A stretch of 64,000 bases of DNA from Nostoc sp. FACHB-152. Its GTDB lineage: Bacteria; Cyanobacteriota; Cyanobacteriia; Cyanobacteriales; Nostocaceae. Location: positions 124,001 through 188,000 of the forward strand of contig NZ_JACJRV010000005.1 of the NCBI RefSeq assembly GCF_014697475.1, in the 5' to 3' direction. Positions 54,180-63,012 of this stretch are shown in pieces (within the stretch, counting starts at the first letter, position 1; the number at the start of each line of letters is the position of its first letter). Under the pieces are notes generated by a model that was not told where the DNA came from, made no database searches, and saw only the letters and a program-made list of their open reading frames with translations. The translations under genes were made by a program, and so were the position numbers.

Positions 54180-56627
54180 TTAAGAATTTGTAATTAATTT
54201 TGCAACTGTAATTATGGCTTGTCCTAAAGATAAGCCGCCATCGTTAGCAGGCACTAAGCTATGAGTTAGTACGTTAATTTTTAATTCTTGTAACTGTTGA
54301 GTAACCAACTGAAATAAGATAGTATTTTGAAATACTCCTCCTGTGAGAACTACTTGAGAAATTTGATATTCTTGACACAGAAGCTTAACCATGTTGACTA
54401 CAACATGAGCTAAACTCTTGTGAAATTTAGCAGCTATGACTGATTGAGGAATTTGTCGCTGCAAATCACTGAGTAAAGCTGACCACATTGGTGCTGAGTC
54501 TATACAATAAATATTATCGGAAAAGTTAAAATTTAAAGGATAAATTAGCTTTTCTTCATTATTATTTAAGATGTTAACATCTACTAGGTTTTCTAAGGTG
54601 ATCGCAGCTTGTCCTTCATAGCTACATTCTTCTGTGCAGATACCAATAGCGGCTGCTACAGCATCAAATAATCGTCCTACTGATGAGGCGGGAGGTGAGT
54701 TAATGCATTTTTCTATAGCCTGATTTAGTAAGCTTAGAGGCTTTTGCGCTAAAAATTTTAATATTGCCAAATCAGAATATTCTTGTTGGCACTTATCCCA
54801 AAGATTAGCTGATATTAAGTGGGCGTAAGTGTTTCGCCAAGGTTGATAAATTGCTTGTTCACCACCAATCATTGCAATTGGTTTAAATGTTGCTAGTCGC
54901 TGAAATTTATGATAATCAGCTAAGAGGAATTCTCCGCCCCAAAGTGTGCCATTTTCACCGTAGCCCAAACCATCAAATGCAATACCTAATACTGGTAATG
55001 TATTTAAAGGAATACCATTTTCCGCCATGCAAGCGGCGATGTGGGCGTGATGATGTTGAATTTGATATAGAGTAGTTTGATTTGCCGATGCGAGTTCTTT
55101 ACCGAGTTTGCTAGAGAGATATTCTGGATGTTTATCAATAGCGATCGCTTCTGGTTTATGCTCAAATAAATTCAAGTATAAATTCAGCGTATCTTGATAG
55201 GTATTAAACGCCGCAGCATTTTCTAAATCACCTAAATGTTGCGATAAAATAGCCTCTCCATCACGCAACAAGCAAAAGGTATTTTTTAACTCACTACCCA
55301 TTGCTAAAATTGGTGGTACTTTATCAAATCCTGGTGGTAAATTAATTGGTGCTGGTGCGTATCCTCTCGCACGGCGAAGTATTTGGATTTTCTCACCAAC
55401 AACCCGCGCCACTGAATCATCAACACGGTTAATAATATCTCGGTTATGTAAAATAAAATAATCAGCAATCTTCCATAACTTTTCTCGCGCCTCATCATTA
55501 TTAATACACTGCGGTTCATCAGAAATATTCCCACTTGTTAACACAATTGGTCGATTCATCCGCCGCAAAATTAAATGATGCAAAGGCGTATAAGGTAACA
55601 TGAATCCGAGGCTATTTTGCCCAGGCGCAACAGATTCTGCTATACAATATTGCTGCGTATTCTTATTATCTACAGAACTTACACTAAAATCCTCTAAAAC
55701 TCTTCTTTTCTCTTTTCCTTCGTGTACTTCGCGTTCTTTGCGGTTCGTTTCTTCTTTCTTCCGCAACAAAACAACTGGCGCAGCAGAACTAGCTAATAAC
55801 TCCTTCTCTTTCCTACTGACTATACAATACTCTTCAATTACAGCCAAGTCTCGCGCCATCAAAGCAAAAGGCTTATCATAACGCCTCTTCCTCTGACGCA
55901 ATTTTTGTACAGCCGCTTCATTTGTCGCATCACAAGCTAAATGAAATCCACCTATCCCCTTAATTGCGACAATCTCACCCTTTTGCAACAATGTACAAAC
56001 TGCATCTACATCATCCATCATCGAGAACATAGAAGCAGTCACAGGTTTACCATCAGCACGTTCTAGCCAAGCAGAGGGGCCGCAAACATGGCAAGCTGTA
56101 GGTTGAGCGTGAAATCTGCGATTTTCTACATCATTGTATTCCTCTGTACATTCGGGACACATGACAAACGCAGACATACTGGTATTGCATCTGTCATAAG
56201 GAATGGCGCGAATAACACTCAGACGAGGGCCGCAATGAGTACAGTTAGTAAAAGGGTAACGATAAAACCGACTAAAGGGGTCAAAGATTTCTTTTTGACA
56301 TTGCGGACAAGTAGCCGCATCTGGTGTGATTTCAGTTTTGATTTTGTTGCTGACACTCTGGGAAATTACAAAATCATCAAAGTTATACTCTTCTGTACAA
56401 GAGGTTCTGATTAATTCTTGAATTCTTGCCAAAGGTGGACATTCGTGCTGTAATCTAGCAACAAACTCTGCTATCGCTTCCTCACTCCCAGAGGCGCGAA
56501 TTAATACACCTTGTCCATCGTTACAAACATCCCCTCGCAACCCGCAAGCTTTAGCCAGACGATAGACAGTTGGACGAAACCCTACCCCTTGAACAGTACC
56601 CTTAACTCTGATTTCTTCACTCGCCAT
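54180..56627 (-). CDS. hypF: Carbamoyltransferase HypF
   Basis: HypF makes the carbamoyl group that becomes the cyanide ligand. From the ATG at 56627 (815 residues) the order is acylphosphatase domain (VQGVGFRPTVYRLA), two zinc-finger-like cysteine clusters (CPQCQKEIFDPFSRFYRYPF; CTHCGPR; CPECTEEY), a YrdC-like domain and a Kae1-like domain (HHHAHIAACMAENG). About 40 residues between KK and PGQNSLGFMLPYTPLHHL, charged and unlike other HypF proteins, are encoded by repeat DNA (about 55630-55760). The gene overlaps the NHL protein gene by 11 bases. An upstream start at 56672 is less likely. Confidence 0.96.
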   Translation of the reverse strand: MASEEIRVKGTVQGVGFRPTVYRLAKACGLRGDVCNDGQGVLIRASGSEEAIAEFVARLQHECPPLARIQELIRTSCTEEYNFDDFVISQSVSNKIKTEITPDAATCPQCQKEIFDPFSRFYRYPFTNCTHCGPRLSVIRAIPYDRCNTSMSAFVMCPECTEEYNDVENRRFHAQPTACHVCGPSAWLERADGKPVTASMFSMMDDVDAVCTLLQKGEIVAIKGIGGFHLACDATNEAAVQKLRQRKRRYDKPFALMARDLAVIEEYCIVSRKEKELLASSAAPVVLLRKKEETNRKEREVHEGKEKRRVLEDFSVSSVDNKNTQQYCIAESVAPGQNSLGFMLPYTPLHHLILRRMNRPIVLTSGNISDEPQCINNDEAREKLWKIADYFILHNRDIINRVDDSVARVVGEKIQILRRARGYAPAPINLPPGFDKVPPILAMGSELKNTFCLLRDGEAILSQHLGDLENAAAFNTYQDTLNLYLNLFEHKPEAIAIDKHPEYLSSKLGKELASANQTTLYQIQHHHAHIAACMAENGIPLNTLPVLGIAFDGLGYGENGTLWGGEFLLADYHKFQRLATFKPIAMIGGEQAIYQPWRNTYAHLISANLWDKCQQEYSDLAILKFLAQKPLSLLNQAIEKCINSPPASSVGRLFDAVAAAIGICTEECSYEGQAAITLENLVDVNILNNNEEKLIYPLNFNFSDNIYCIDSAPMWSALLSDLQRQIPQSVIAAKFHKSLAHVVVNMVKLLCQEYQISQVVLTGGVFQNTILFQLVTQQLQELKINVLTHSLVPANDGGLSLGQAIITVAKLITNS
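55630..55760. repeat. Repeat-derived insertion inside hypF
   Basis: The stretch has CTTCGTGTACTTCGCGTTC and TTTGCGGTTCG, resembling intergenic pieces near 51083 and 60165 (CTTCGTGTTCTTTGTGTCC). It adds about 40 codons within the YrdC-like region without breaking the frame. Confidence 0.6.
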
Positions 56628-57801
56628 AGTTAAACCGCCACAGCAAAATTCGGTTATTTCCAGAATCAGCAATTACCGCCGTTTTGCCGCAAATTTTGAC
56701 TCCATAAGGCCAATTCACACTATCTCGCGTCGGGAGTCCATAATTGCGGTTTTCACTTTTGCTTTGACAACTGTTTTGTCCAATAATTGCAGAGGCGATC
56801 GCACCTTGCAATGATAATATTGACTCTGGCTGCTTCCATCCTAGCAACCGCGAATTTGCCGTATCTGCAACTAGCAACCATTCCTCAGTTGTCGCCACCC
56901 CATAAGGCATACTTAAACTACTTGCACTCGGCAAATAAACTCCTTGATTCATTTCTACAAAATGGAAGCTATTTTGTCCTAACACTACCGCACAAGGGGC
57001 ATTATTTTCTGTTGGTATACCTTGCCAAATCATCACTCGATGATTACCCGCATCAGCAACAACTAAATTATTATTCCACACAGCAATATCGTGACACCAA
57101 CGCATACTCGCCGCCGTTGCCGAAGCACCGCCATTTTCATTACGAGAAATCATATCTGGTTGTCCCAGAACTAAATCAGCAGGCTGACCATTTTCTGTAG
57201 GAAATTCCCGCCAAATTAACAACCTTCTATTACCTGTATCCGCAACAAATAGCTTTTCTTGATAATAAAAAACACCGTAAGGCCAGTGCATGGTATTTGC
57301 ATCTGCTTGCTGACTGCCGCGATTTGGTTCATTGTCCACAAAATTAGCCTGTCCTAATACCAAATCGGCTGGAACATTGCTATCTTCTGGCACATTTTTC
57401 CAAATCAAAATTCGGTGATTCCAAGCATCAGCCACCGCTAAACCTTGACCACAAACACAAATTCCTGTAGGTACACTAACCGTTGTTCTTCCTGGTGTAA
57501 CTTTAGCATTTTGTCCTTCGTGGTAAAAGTCTGGTTGTCCAATTACCCAGTCCGCAGGTTGATTATCTTTTGTGGGTAAATTTCGCCATCCTAGTAAGCG
57601 ATGATGTCCTGTATCTGATACCCATAATGGCCCGGTTTCTGATATTAAACAAGCACCACGGGGGCCAAACATTGTTATTGGACTAGGTGCTATTGGTATC
57701 GCTAATTGTTGCGGTTCAAGAGTAGTACCTAAAATTACCTCTGCACCGTTGGGTAATAAAGGTAAATTTGCTAAAGAATTACTGCTATTGGAAATAGACA
57801 T
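56617..57801 (-). CDS. NHL-repeat protein of the hyp/hup region
   Basis: The protein (394 residues from the ATG at 57801) has about six NHL-type repeats: VSDTGHHRLLGW, VADAWNHRILIW, VADTGNRRLLIW, VADAGNHRVMIW, VADTANSRLLGW and IADSGNNRILLW, with QPDF/LGQ links, so a six-bladed beta-propeller is expected. No signal peptide is present. Propellers of this kind are usually protein- or RNA-binding platforms. The stop codon overlaps hypF, so it should be the first gene of the hyp operon and may be an assembly factor. A start at 57822 is possible. Confidence 0.88.
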   Translation of the reverse strand: MSISNSSNSLANLPLLPNGAEVILGTTLEPQQLAIPIAPSPITMFGPRGACLISETGPLWVSDTGHHRLLGWRNLPTKDNQPADWVIGQPDFYHEGQNAKVTPGRTTVSVPTGICVCGQGLAVADAWNHRILIWKNVPEDSNVPADLVLGQANFVDNEPNRGSQQADANTMHWPYGVFYYQEKLFVADTGNRRLLIWREFPTENGQPADLVLGQPDMISRNENGGASATAASMRWCHDIAVWNNNLVVADAGNHRVMIWQGIPTENNAPCAVVLGQNSFHFVEMNQGVYLPSASSLSMPYGVATTEEWLLVADTANSRLLGWKQPESILSLQGAIASAIIGQNSCQSKSENRNYGLPTRDSVNWPYGVKICGKTAVIADSGNNRILLWRFNYGE

Positions 57802-57981
57802 TAACCGCAGATGAAAACTCATATTTATTTAAGACTATTGTTGTTTATCTGCGTGTATCGGTGGTTGCATTTTGAAAAAGAATTATTGGTTAGTAGAGAC
57901 GCAAAATTTCGCGTCTCTACTGGTTATTCACGAATGATTTATAAATGCGATCGCAATTCAACCACGCACTCAAGATTTATA

Positions 57982-58737
57982 ATGAAATCATCCAACGCCA
58001 GCGAGATAACGGCTATGCTTTCCCCCGATCTCAAAAATGCGTTACCCAGTACTGATGAACTGCCATGCTCTGACGATACACCAGTGGATAACGAAGACCA
58101 AAATTTATTGCCCAACATTTTATTATTTTTACTTAACTTAATATGGGCAAATCGCCAAGATTGGTATTTCGGCGTTGATATGGGAGTCTATCACACCACC
58201 GGAGTTAACCCCAGAGTGCCAGTAGTGCCAGAGGCGTTTTTGAGTCTAGGCGTAGAACGGAGAAAAGGCGGTAAATCACGCAAAAGTTACGCCGTCTGGG
58301 AAGAAAATGAAGTAGTTCCCATCCTGACATTAGAGATGGTATCCCACACACCAGGGGGCGAATACGACGATAAAATGGCAATTTATGCCAAACTCGGCGT
58401 ATTGTACTACGTGATTTACAATCCCGAATATTGGCGACGTGACCAACATCAACCGTTTGAAGTGTATAAGTTGATAGAAGGTAACTATCAGTTACAAATA
58501 GGTGAACCTTACTGGATGCCAGAAATAGGTTTGGGTATTGGTAGATATCAGGGTGCAGTGGGTGGCATTCCAATAGAACTACTATCTTGGTATGACGAAC
58601 GGGGTACGCGCTATCTCACCTCAGAAGAACAAGCCGAACAAGAAAAAATACGTGCAGAACAAGCCCAAATTCGTGCCGAACAGTTAGCCCAGTACTTGCG
58701 TTCTCTTGGTATAGACCCAGATAATTTACCTAGTTAG
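57982..58737 (+). CDS. Uma2-type (DUF820) putative endonuclease
   Basis: The Uma2/DUF820 protein (about 251 residues) is a member of the PD-(D/E)xK-like superfamily, very common in cyanobacteria. Visible motifs are GVDMGVYHTTG, VPVVPEAFLSLGVE and the core ILTLEMVS with the following DDKMAIYAKLGVLYYVIYNPEYW. The C-terminal tail is a charged helix with repeated EQA/RAEQ units. The function is unproven. The start is uncertain: ATGs at 57982 or 58015 are better than the more upstream frame start. It converges with the NifU-Rieske gene (23 bases). Confidence 0.82.
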   Translation: MKSSNASEITAMLSPDLKNALPSTDELPCSDDTPVDNEDQNLLPNILLFLLNLIWANRQDWYFGVDMGVYHTTGVNPRVPVVPEAFLSLGVERRKGGKSRKSYAVWEENEVVPILTLEMVSHTPGGEYDDKMAIYAKLGVLYYVIYNPEYWRRDQHQPFEVYKLIEGNYQLQIGEPYWMPEIGLGIGRYQGAVGGIPIELLSWYDERGTRYLTSEEQAEQEKIRAEQAQIRAEQLAQYLRSLGIDPDNLPS

Positions 58738-58760
58738 CAACTACCTATAGGTCACGTTCT

Positions 58761-59603
58761 TTAAGAAAATTGCACAAATACCTTATCACCTTTAATCTGA
58801 ACTCGATATGGTTGCAAAGGCACATCAGCCGCAGTGAGACATTCTCCTGTTTCTAACTTATATTGAAACCCATGTACCGGACAGGTGATGATGCCATTTT
58901 CTACCTTACCCGTGTCTAGGGGCGATGCTAAATGAGAGCAAGCATTGCGGTAACAGGTAATGCGATCGCCTTGTCGATATAAAATTAGCGCATGACCAGC
59001 AACTTTAGTAGCAAATATTCCTAAATCTGGAACTTGGTCAATAGTTGCTACCCGTACCCAAGCCGCCTTAATTTGAGGAGAAAAGGGGCTAGTTATACCA
59101 GTATTGCTATTATCAACCGTAGGGCGATCGCTCACCGCCACAACTTTAGTAACTTCTGGGCAATAATTCTTAATTGCTTGTTCTACTCCCTGGGTTAATG
59201 TCAAATTAGAAGCCGGACAACTACTACAAGTACCAATGAACCTAACTTCGACGGTATCTGGTGGTTTAAAGGCTACTAATTCTATATCCCCGTTATGGCT
59301 TTTTAACCCTGGACGGACTTCTTCTAAAGCTGTTTGAATGCGTTGTAATATCGGGGGTAGTGGTGGTTTAACTAAGTCGTGATATAGCAAAACTGCATAC
59401 ACGATTTCATCCTCAACAGCATGACGCAAAGCTGACATAGACTCTTGTTTGAGACTTTTAATCAACCTCGTCAATGCTTCCTTGTGCAAATCTTCAATTG
59501 CCCTTTTTAGACCGACTGCTACACATCTTTGGCTTTCATCCCAATCAGATATAATCGCCTCAAAACGATTAATTTCTGCAATTAATTCCTCAAGTTTAGT
59601 CAT
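58761..59603 (-). CDS. NifU-domain and Rieske ferredoxin fusion protein
   Basis: The 280-residue protein has a helical N-terminus (1-75), a NifU-like C-terminal-type domain with Cys126 and Cys129 (GTCSSCPAS; about 83-160) and a Rieske [2Fe-2S] domain with ligands Cys222, His224, Cys241 and His244 (CSHLASPL, CPVHGF; about 183-275). It could carry an Fe-S cluster on the first domain and move electrons through the second. It lies between the Uma2 gene and two small membrane-protein genes, within the hyp-hup region, so a role in HupS or HupL maturation or in H2-linked electron flow is inferred. Confidence 0.88.
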   Translation of the reverse strand: MTKLEELIAEINRFEAIISDWDESQRCVAVGLKRAIEDLHKEALTRLIKSLKQESMSALRHAVEDEIVYAVLLYHDLVKPPLPPILQRIQTALEEVRPGLKSHNGDIELVAFKPPDTVEVRFIGTCSSCPASNLTLTQGVEQAIKNYCPEVTKVVAVSDRPTVDNSNTGITSPFSPQIKAAWVRVATIDQVPDLGIFATKVAGHALILYRQGDRITCYRNACSHLASPLDTGKVENGIITCPVHGFQYKLETGECLTAADVPLQPYRVQIKGDKVFVQFS

Positions 59604-59657
59604 TAGTTATTAGTCAATGGTCAATAGTGATTACAAAGGACAAATGACAAATGACAA

Positions 59658-59882
59658 TTATCTCGTTTTGAAATCTTTGAGGAGGAAGGGCATAACCATA
59701 CCTGTAACTAAACTAGACAGGGTTATGGGAATACATAAAGGAGTTTCTGTTTGGGAAAGTGCAATTAGTAACAGCAATCCAATACTAACCCCAATGGTAG
59801 TTTGACGAATAAAATAAACGGGATCGCGTATTAGTTTACCTTGAAGAAATAGCTTGGCTGAATAAAACCCAATTTTAAGCAT
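59658..59882 (-). CDS. Small membrane protein of the hup region, unknown function
   Basis: The 74-residue protein has two membrane segments (about 28-43 and 50-68) after a basic start. No catalytic residue is obvious. It starts eight bases after the stop of the next membrane-protein gene, and both precede the NifU-Rieske gene on the same strand. I recognise no family; it may help anchor hydrogenase-related complexes to the membrane, which is a guess from location. Confidence 0.62.
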   Translation of the reverse strand: MLKIGFYSAKLFLQGKLIRDPVYFIRQTTIGVSIGLLLLIALSQTETPLCIPITLSSLVTGMVMPFLLKDFKTR

Positions 59883-59890
59883 TATGCCTC

Positions 59891-60157
59891 CTAATAATTA
59901 ATCAGCAAATTGAGTACTGCAAGACCTAAAATAATCGCTGGAATTGCACCAGCAGGAGCGAAAAATGCACCTAACATCGCTGAAAAAGAATAACCAATAT
60001 CTTTTCCTGCTAATATCATGCCGCCAATCGCACCGCCAACCATAGAAATGATTGTGGCAATGATGATCCAAACGAATCCGGTAACTATATTGATGTCGCT
60101 AGACACCATACTTGTGAGAAAATCACTCACATTAAAATTACTCAAAATCTCACTCAT
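59891..60157 (-). CDS. Small glycine-rich membrane protein of the hup region
   Basis: The 88-residue protein has a polar N-terminus, then two hydrophobic segments (about 23-45 and 52-86) with GxxxG-type packing motifs (GGAIGGMILAGKD). Two segments so placed suggest a membrane hairpin, perhaps oligomeric. It is one of a pair of small membrane proteins transcribed toward the NifU-Rieske gene. No family is known to me. Confidence 0.62.
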   Translation of the reverse strand: MSEILSNFNVSDFLTSMVSSDINIVTGFVWIIIATIISMVGGAIGGMILAGKDIGYSFSAMLGAFFAPAGAIPAIILGLAVLNLLINY

Positions 60158-60207
60158 TTTTTCTTCCTTCGTGTTCTTTGTGTCCTTGGAGATTCGTTAA
60201 TATATTC

Positions 60208-61182
60208 CTATTCTCCCGTCCGAATTTCCGCTTCCACATCTTTCAATGCCTGATTGACTACTTCTGCTTGTTCAAGTTGTTGATTATCGGTAAATATTGA
60301 CCAAGCTTCTTGATAGTATGCCCGTGCTTGTAAAAGATTATGAGGATTACCTAATTCTGGTTTTTTGGGGTCGTCGGGTAAGTTGAATAAGGCGTTAGCT
60401 TTGTTAGAAATTGTATTAGCGTATTCTAGAGGTGTGTCTCTGGCGTTACGCACTTTTAAGGCTTCGTCATAGGCAGCGATCGCCCTCATGTTATTCTCTA
60501 CAGGATGGGAACTAACTAAATATTGCAAAGCATTACCCAAGTTGTTTTGCAACATCGCATATTCTCTAGGATGGTCAATCAGATTAATATGCTTGAGGGC
60601 GACTTCAAATGATTGCACAGCCAACCCTTGACGCAAGTATTCCCGTTCTGATGCCATCGGCATAGAAAGATAGGCGATCGCAATATTGTTGTATAAAATC
60701 GCATAATCCTGGGGGTAATCTTGCCAAGTAAACACCCGCAAGGCTTCATGATAAGCTTGGATGCTGTCGCTAATTCGCGCCAAGTTATAAGGTGCTAACG
60801 CCTGCAACACCAGTCCAAAATTCATCTGCGCCTCTGCAACTTCTTCGGGTGAAGCTAACCTTTGTAAAATTGGTAACGCCTCTTCATAACCCGACTTCGC
60901 TTGCAATAACATATCCGTCCCCGCACCGGGAATTGCTTGTAATGTTCCAGCCATCCCCACCTGGGCGCGAGCTTTCAGTAGCGGATACTCCTCACCACAC
61001 ATTTCATAAGCCCGGTAATACAGTGAAACTGCATTCCGCAAATCTTGGGCAGTTTTCGGCTTTTTTTGAAAGCCTTGCGCCATCTCGATCAGCATTTCGA
61101 TTTTTTCTGCTGTTGTGGCTGACTCTGAAGTGATAGCCGCGATCGCTGCCTTTACTGCTGAATCTGTAATGCTAGGTGTCAT
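60208..61182 (-). CDS. TPR-repeat protein upstream of the hup genes
   Basis: The 324-residue all-helical protein contains several tetratricopeptide-like repeats (AVSLYYRAYEMCGEEYPLLK, AILYNNIAIAYLSMP, AMLQNNLGNALQYLV, ANTISNKANALFNLP). It has no signal or membrane segment, so it should be a cytoplasmic scaffold. It is the first gene of the minus-strand group that leads to the NifU-Rieske gene and diverges from hupS across a 768-base spacer. A partner in hydrogenase maturation is inferred from this position only. Confidence 0.78.
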   Translation of the reverse strand: MTPSITDSAVKAAIAAITSESATTAEKIEMLIEMAQGFQKKPKTAQDLRNAVSLYYRAYEMCGEEYPLLKARAQVGMAGTLQAIPGAGTDMLLQAKSGYEEALPILQRLASPEEVAEAQMNFGLVLQALAPYNLARISDSIQAYHEALRVFTWQDYPQDYAILYNNIAIAYLSMPMASEREYLRQGLAVQSFEVALKHINLIDHPREYAMLQNNLGNALQYLVSSHPVENNMRAIAAYDEALKVRNARDTPLEYANTISNKANALFNLPDDPKKPELGNPHNLLQARAYYQEAWSIFTDNQQLEQAEVVNQALKDVEAEIRTGE

Positions 61183-61950
61183 AAATTACCATACTTTAGC
61201 TGCTTGAGGAATTTAGTATGCAACACCCACGAAAAATAAAAACACATCCTCACATTTAATCAAAAACCATAATGATTGACGCAGGCTTTGATTCCCTTAG
61301 GCGTAACCATCCTAATATTGCTTGAAACTAAGTCTATATACTAGAAAAGTCTTTCCAATACCTATTTTCTAGTACTCAGGTTCTCAAATTGAGTGCATCA
61401 GTTTTTTTACTATAAAACACTCTATCTCTAAAATTCTAGAGGGAAATTGACAATATTATTATCAAATTTAAATACTTTGTTTATCAAAAAGACTTTTTGT
61501 ATCAGCAGTAAACAAAAAACTTGCCATTCAAAATAATGTATAAGTATTTTTAACTATAAATTTTTCAAAAATAACAATCATTTTGTTCATAAATAGTACA
61601 TTTTAATCTAAACAAAGCTATAAAATTAAAAATAGAAACCCTTGATAAATAAATCATCTAAGCTTAAATTCTAAAATTATTCTAATTCCAGCATCATGGT
61701 GATGGCGTATGGGTATTAACGCTTTTATCAAGCAATATGCTATGTAAAACCATAGCCATTATTTTTCAATTTAATTCGTAAATAATGCCAATTATTAATT
61801 TTTATTTAACAAAAGATAAAAAAGAAAAAAAAATACATTATTCTAAAGAATAAACATTGAATAACAGGTGAGAATCTACAAAGCTGTAGCGGCTTGTCGC
61901 CACAAATCACCTGCATCATGCATGGTAAACAATAGAAAAACCCATAGCCA
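61183..61950. other. Divergent intergenic region containing the hupSL promoter
   Basis: The 768-base spacer is AT-rich and must hold the hupSL promoter. I did not find a clean NtcA consensus (GTA-N8-TAC). A structured segment lies at 61865-61913, just ahead of hupS. No other gene is visible. Confidence 0.55.
61865..61913 (+). promoter_or_regulatory. Three-stem structured segment in the hupS leader
   Basis: CAGGTGA (61865-61871) pairs with TCACCTG (61907-61913), enclosing a hairpin CTACA-AAGC-TGTAG (61876-61889) and a shorter GGC/GCC pair (61891-61901). Together they form a possible three-way junction ending 37 bases before the hupS ATG. I know no riboswitch class with this form, and a chance fold is possible. 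Confidence 0.4.
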
Positions 61951-62913
61951 ATGACGAACGTACTCTGGCTGCAAGGTGGTGCCTGTTCAGGCAACACCAT
62001 GTCGTTTCTTAATGCCGAAGAACCGACAGTCTGCGACCTCATAGCTGACTTTGGCATTAATGTGCTTTGGCATCCTTCCTTAGGATTGGAATTAGGCTAC
62101 AACTTACAAACCCTATTGTGGGAATGCATTCAAGGCAAAATACCTTTAGATATTTTGGTATTTGAAGGCAGTGTAGTAAATGCGCCCAACGGCACAGGCG
62201 AATGGAACCGTTTCGCCGATCGCCCGATGAAAGATTGGCTAACAGACCTGGCCAAAGCTGCAAGCTTTGTTGTAGCTGTAGGCGATTGTGCCACTTGGGG
62301 CGGAATTCCCGCAATGTCTCCCAACCCTAGCGAATCCCAAGGCTTACAATTTCTCAAACGTCAAGAAGGCGGCTTTTTAGGTAAAGACTTCCGCGCCAAA
62401 TCTGGTTTACCTGTAATTAATATTCCCGGATGTCCAGCGCACCCAGACTGGATAACGCAGATATTAGTGGCGATCGCTACCGGACGCATTGCCGATATTG
62501 CTTTGGATGAACTTAATCGTCCGCAAACCTTCTTCAACACCTTTACCCAAACAGGTTGTACTCGCAACGTTCACTTTGCCTACAAAGCCACAACCGCCGA
62601 ATTTGGTCAACGTAAAGGCTGTCTATTCTACGACTTAGGCTGTCGCGGCCCCATGACTCACTCATCCTGCAACCGCATCTTATGGAACCGCGTCTCCTCC
62701 AAAACCCGCGCCGGGATGCCGTGTTTAGGTTGTACCGAACCAGAATTCCCCTTCTTTGACCTCAAACCCGGAACCGTATTTAAGACACAAACTGTGATGG
62801 GAGTTCCCAAAGAAGTACCTCCAGGAGTGAACAAAAAAGACTACGCCTTCCTGACAATGGTCGCCAAAGATGCAGCACCAGCATGGGCAGAGGAGGATTT
62901 TTTCACAGTTTAG
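61951..62913 (+). CDS. hupS: Uptake [NiFe]-hydrogenase small subunit HupS
   Basis: HupS carries the Fe-S clusters that take electrons from the NiFe centre in HupL. The 320-residue form lacks the twin-arginine signal and C-terminal anchor of proteobacterial enzymes, as in other cyanobacteria, so it acts inside the cell. Visible motifs are LWLQGGACSGNTMSFL (proximal-cluster Cys), VAVGDCATWGGIPA, INIPGCPAHPDWI and the C-terminal cluster residues in CLFYDLGCRGPMTHSSCNR and GMPCLGCTEPEFPFF. hupL begins about 100 bases after it. Confidence 0.97.
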   Translation: MTNVLWLQGGACSGNTMSFLNAEEPTVCDLIADFGINVLWHPSLGLELGYNLQTLLWECIQGKIPLDILVFEGSVVNAPNGTGEWNRFADRPMKDWLTDLAKAASFVVAVGDCATWGGIPAMSPNPSESQGLQFLKRQEGGFLGKDFRAKSGLPVINIPGCPAHPDWITQILVAIATGRIADIALDELNRPQTFFNTFTQTGCTRNVHFAYKATTAEFGQRKGCLFYDLGCRGPMTHSSCNRILWNRVSSKTRAGMPCLGCTEPEFPFFDLKPGTVFKTQTVMGVPKEVPPGVNKKDYAFLTMVAKDAAPAWAEEDFFTV

Positions 62914-62954
62914 TTCGTAGTGATGAGACTTATTGCGAAATTCCTTCTTTCCTT

Positions 62955-62984
62955 TGCGCCTTTGCGCCTTTGCGTGAGGCAAAA
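62955..62984. repeat. Tandem CTTTGCGC repeats between hupS and hupL
   Basis: Three copies of a 9-base unit (CTTTGCGCC) and part of a fourth lie in the 99-base hupS-hupL spacer. Similar units occur near 51083-51108. Short repeats at this place are known in other Nostoc hup loci. Confidence 0.75.
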
Positions 62985-63012
62985 AATATTTATGCAAGAG
63001 GTCTACTAACCA

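Noticed and set aside
61183-61950. NtcA site upstream of hupS
   Set aside because: Candidate GTA/TAC and TGT/ACA pairs have wrong spacing; none was good enough to report.
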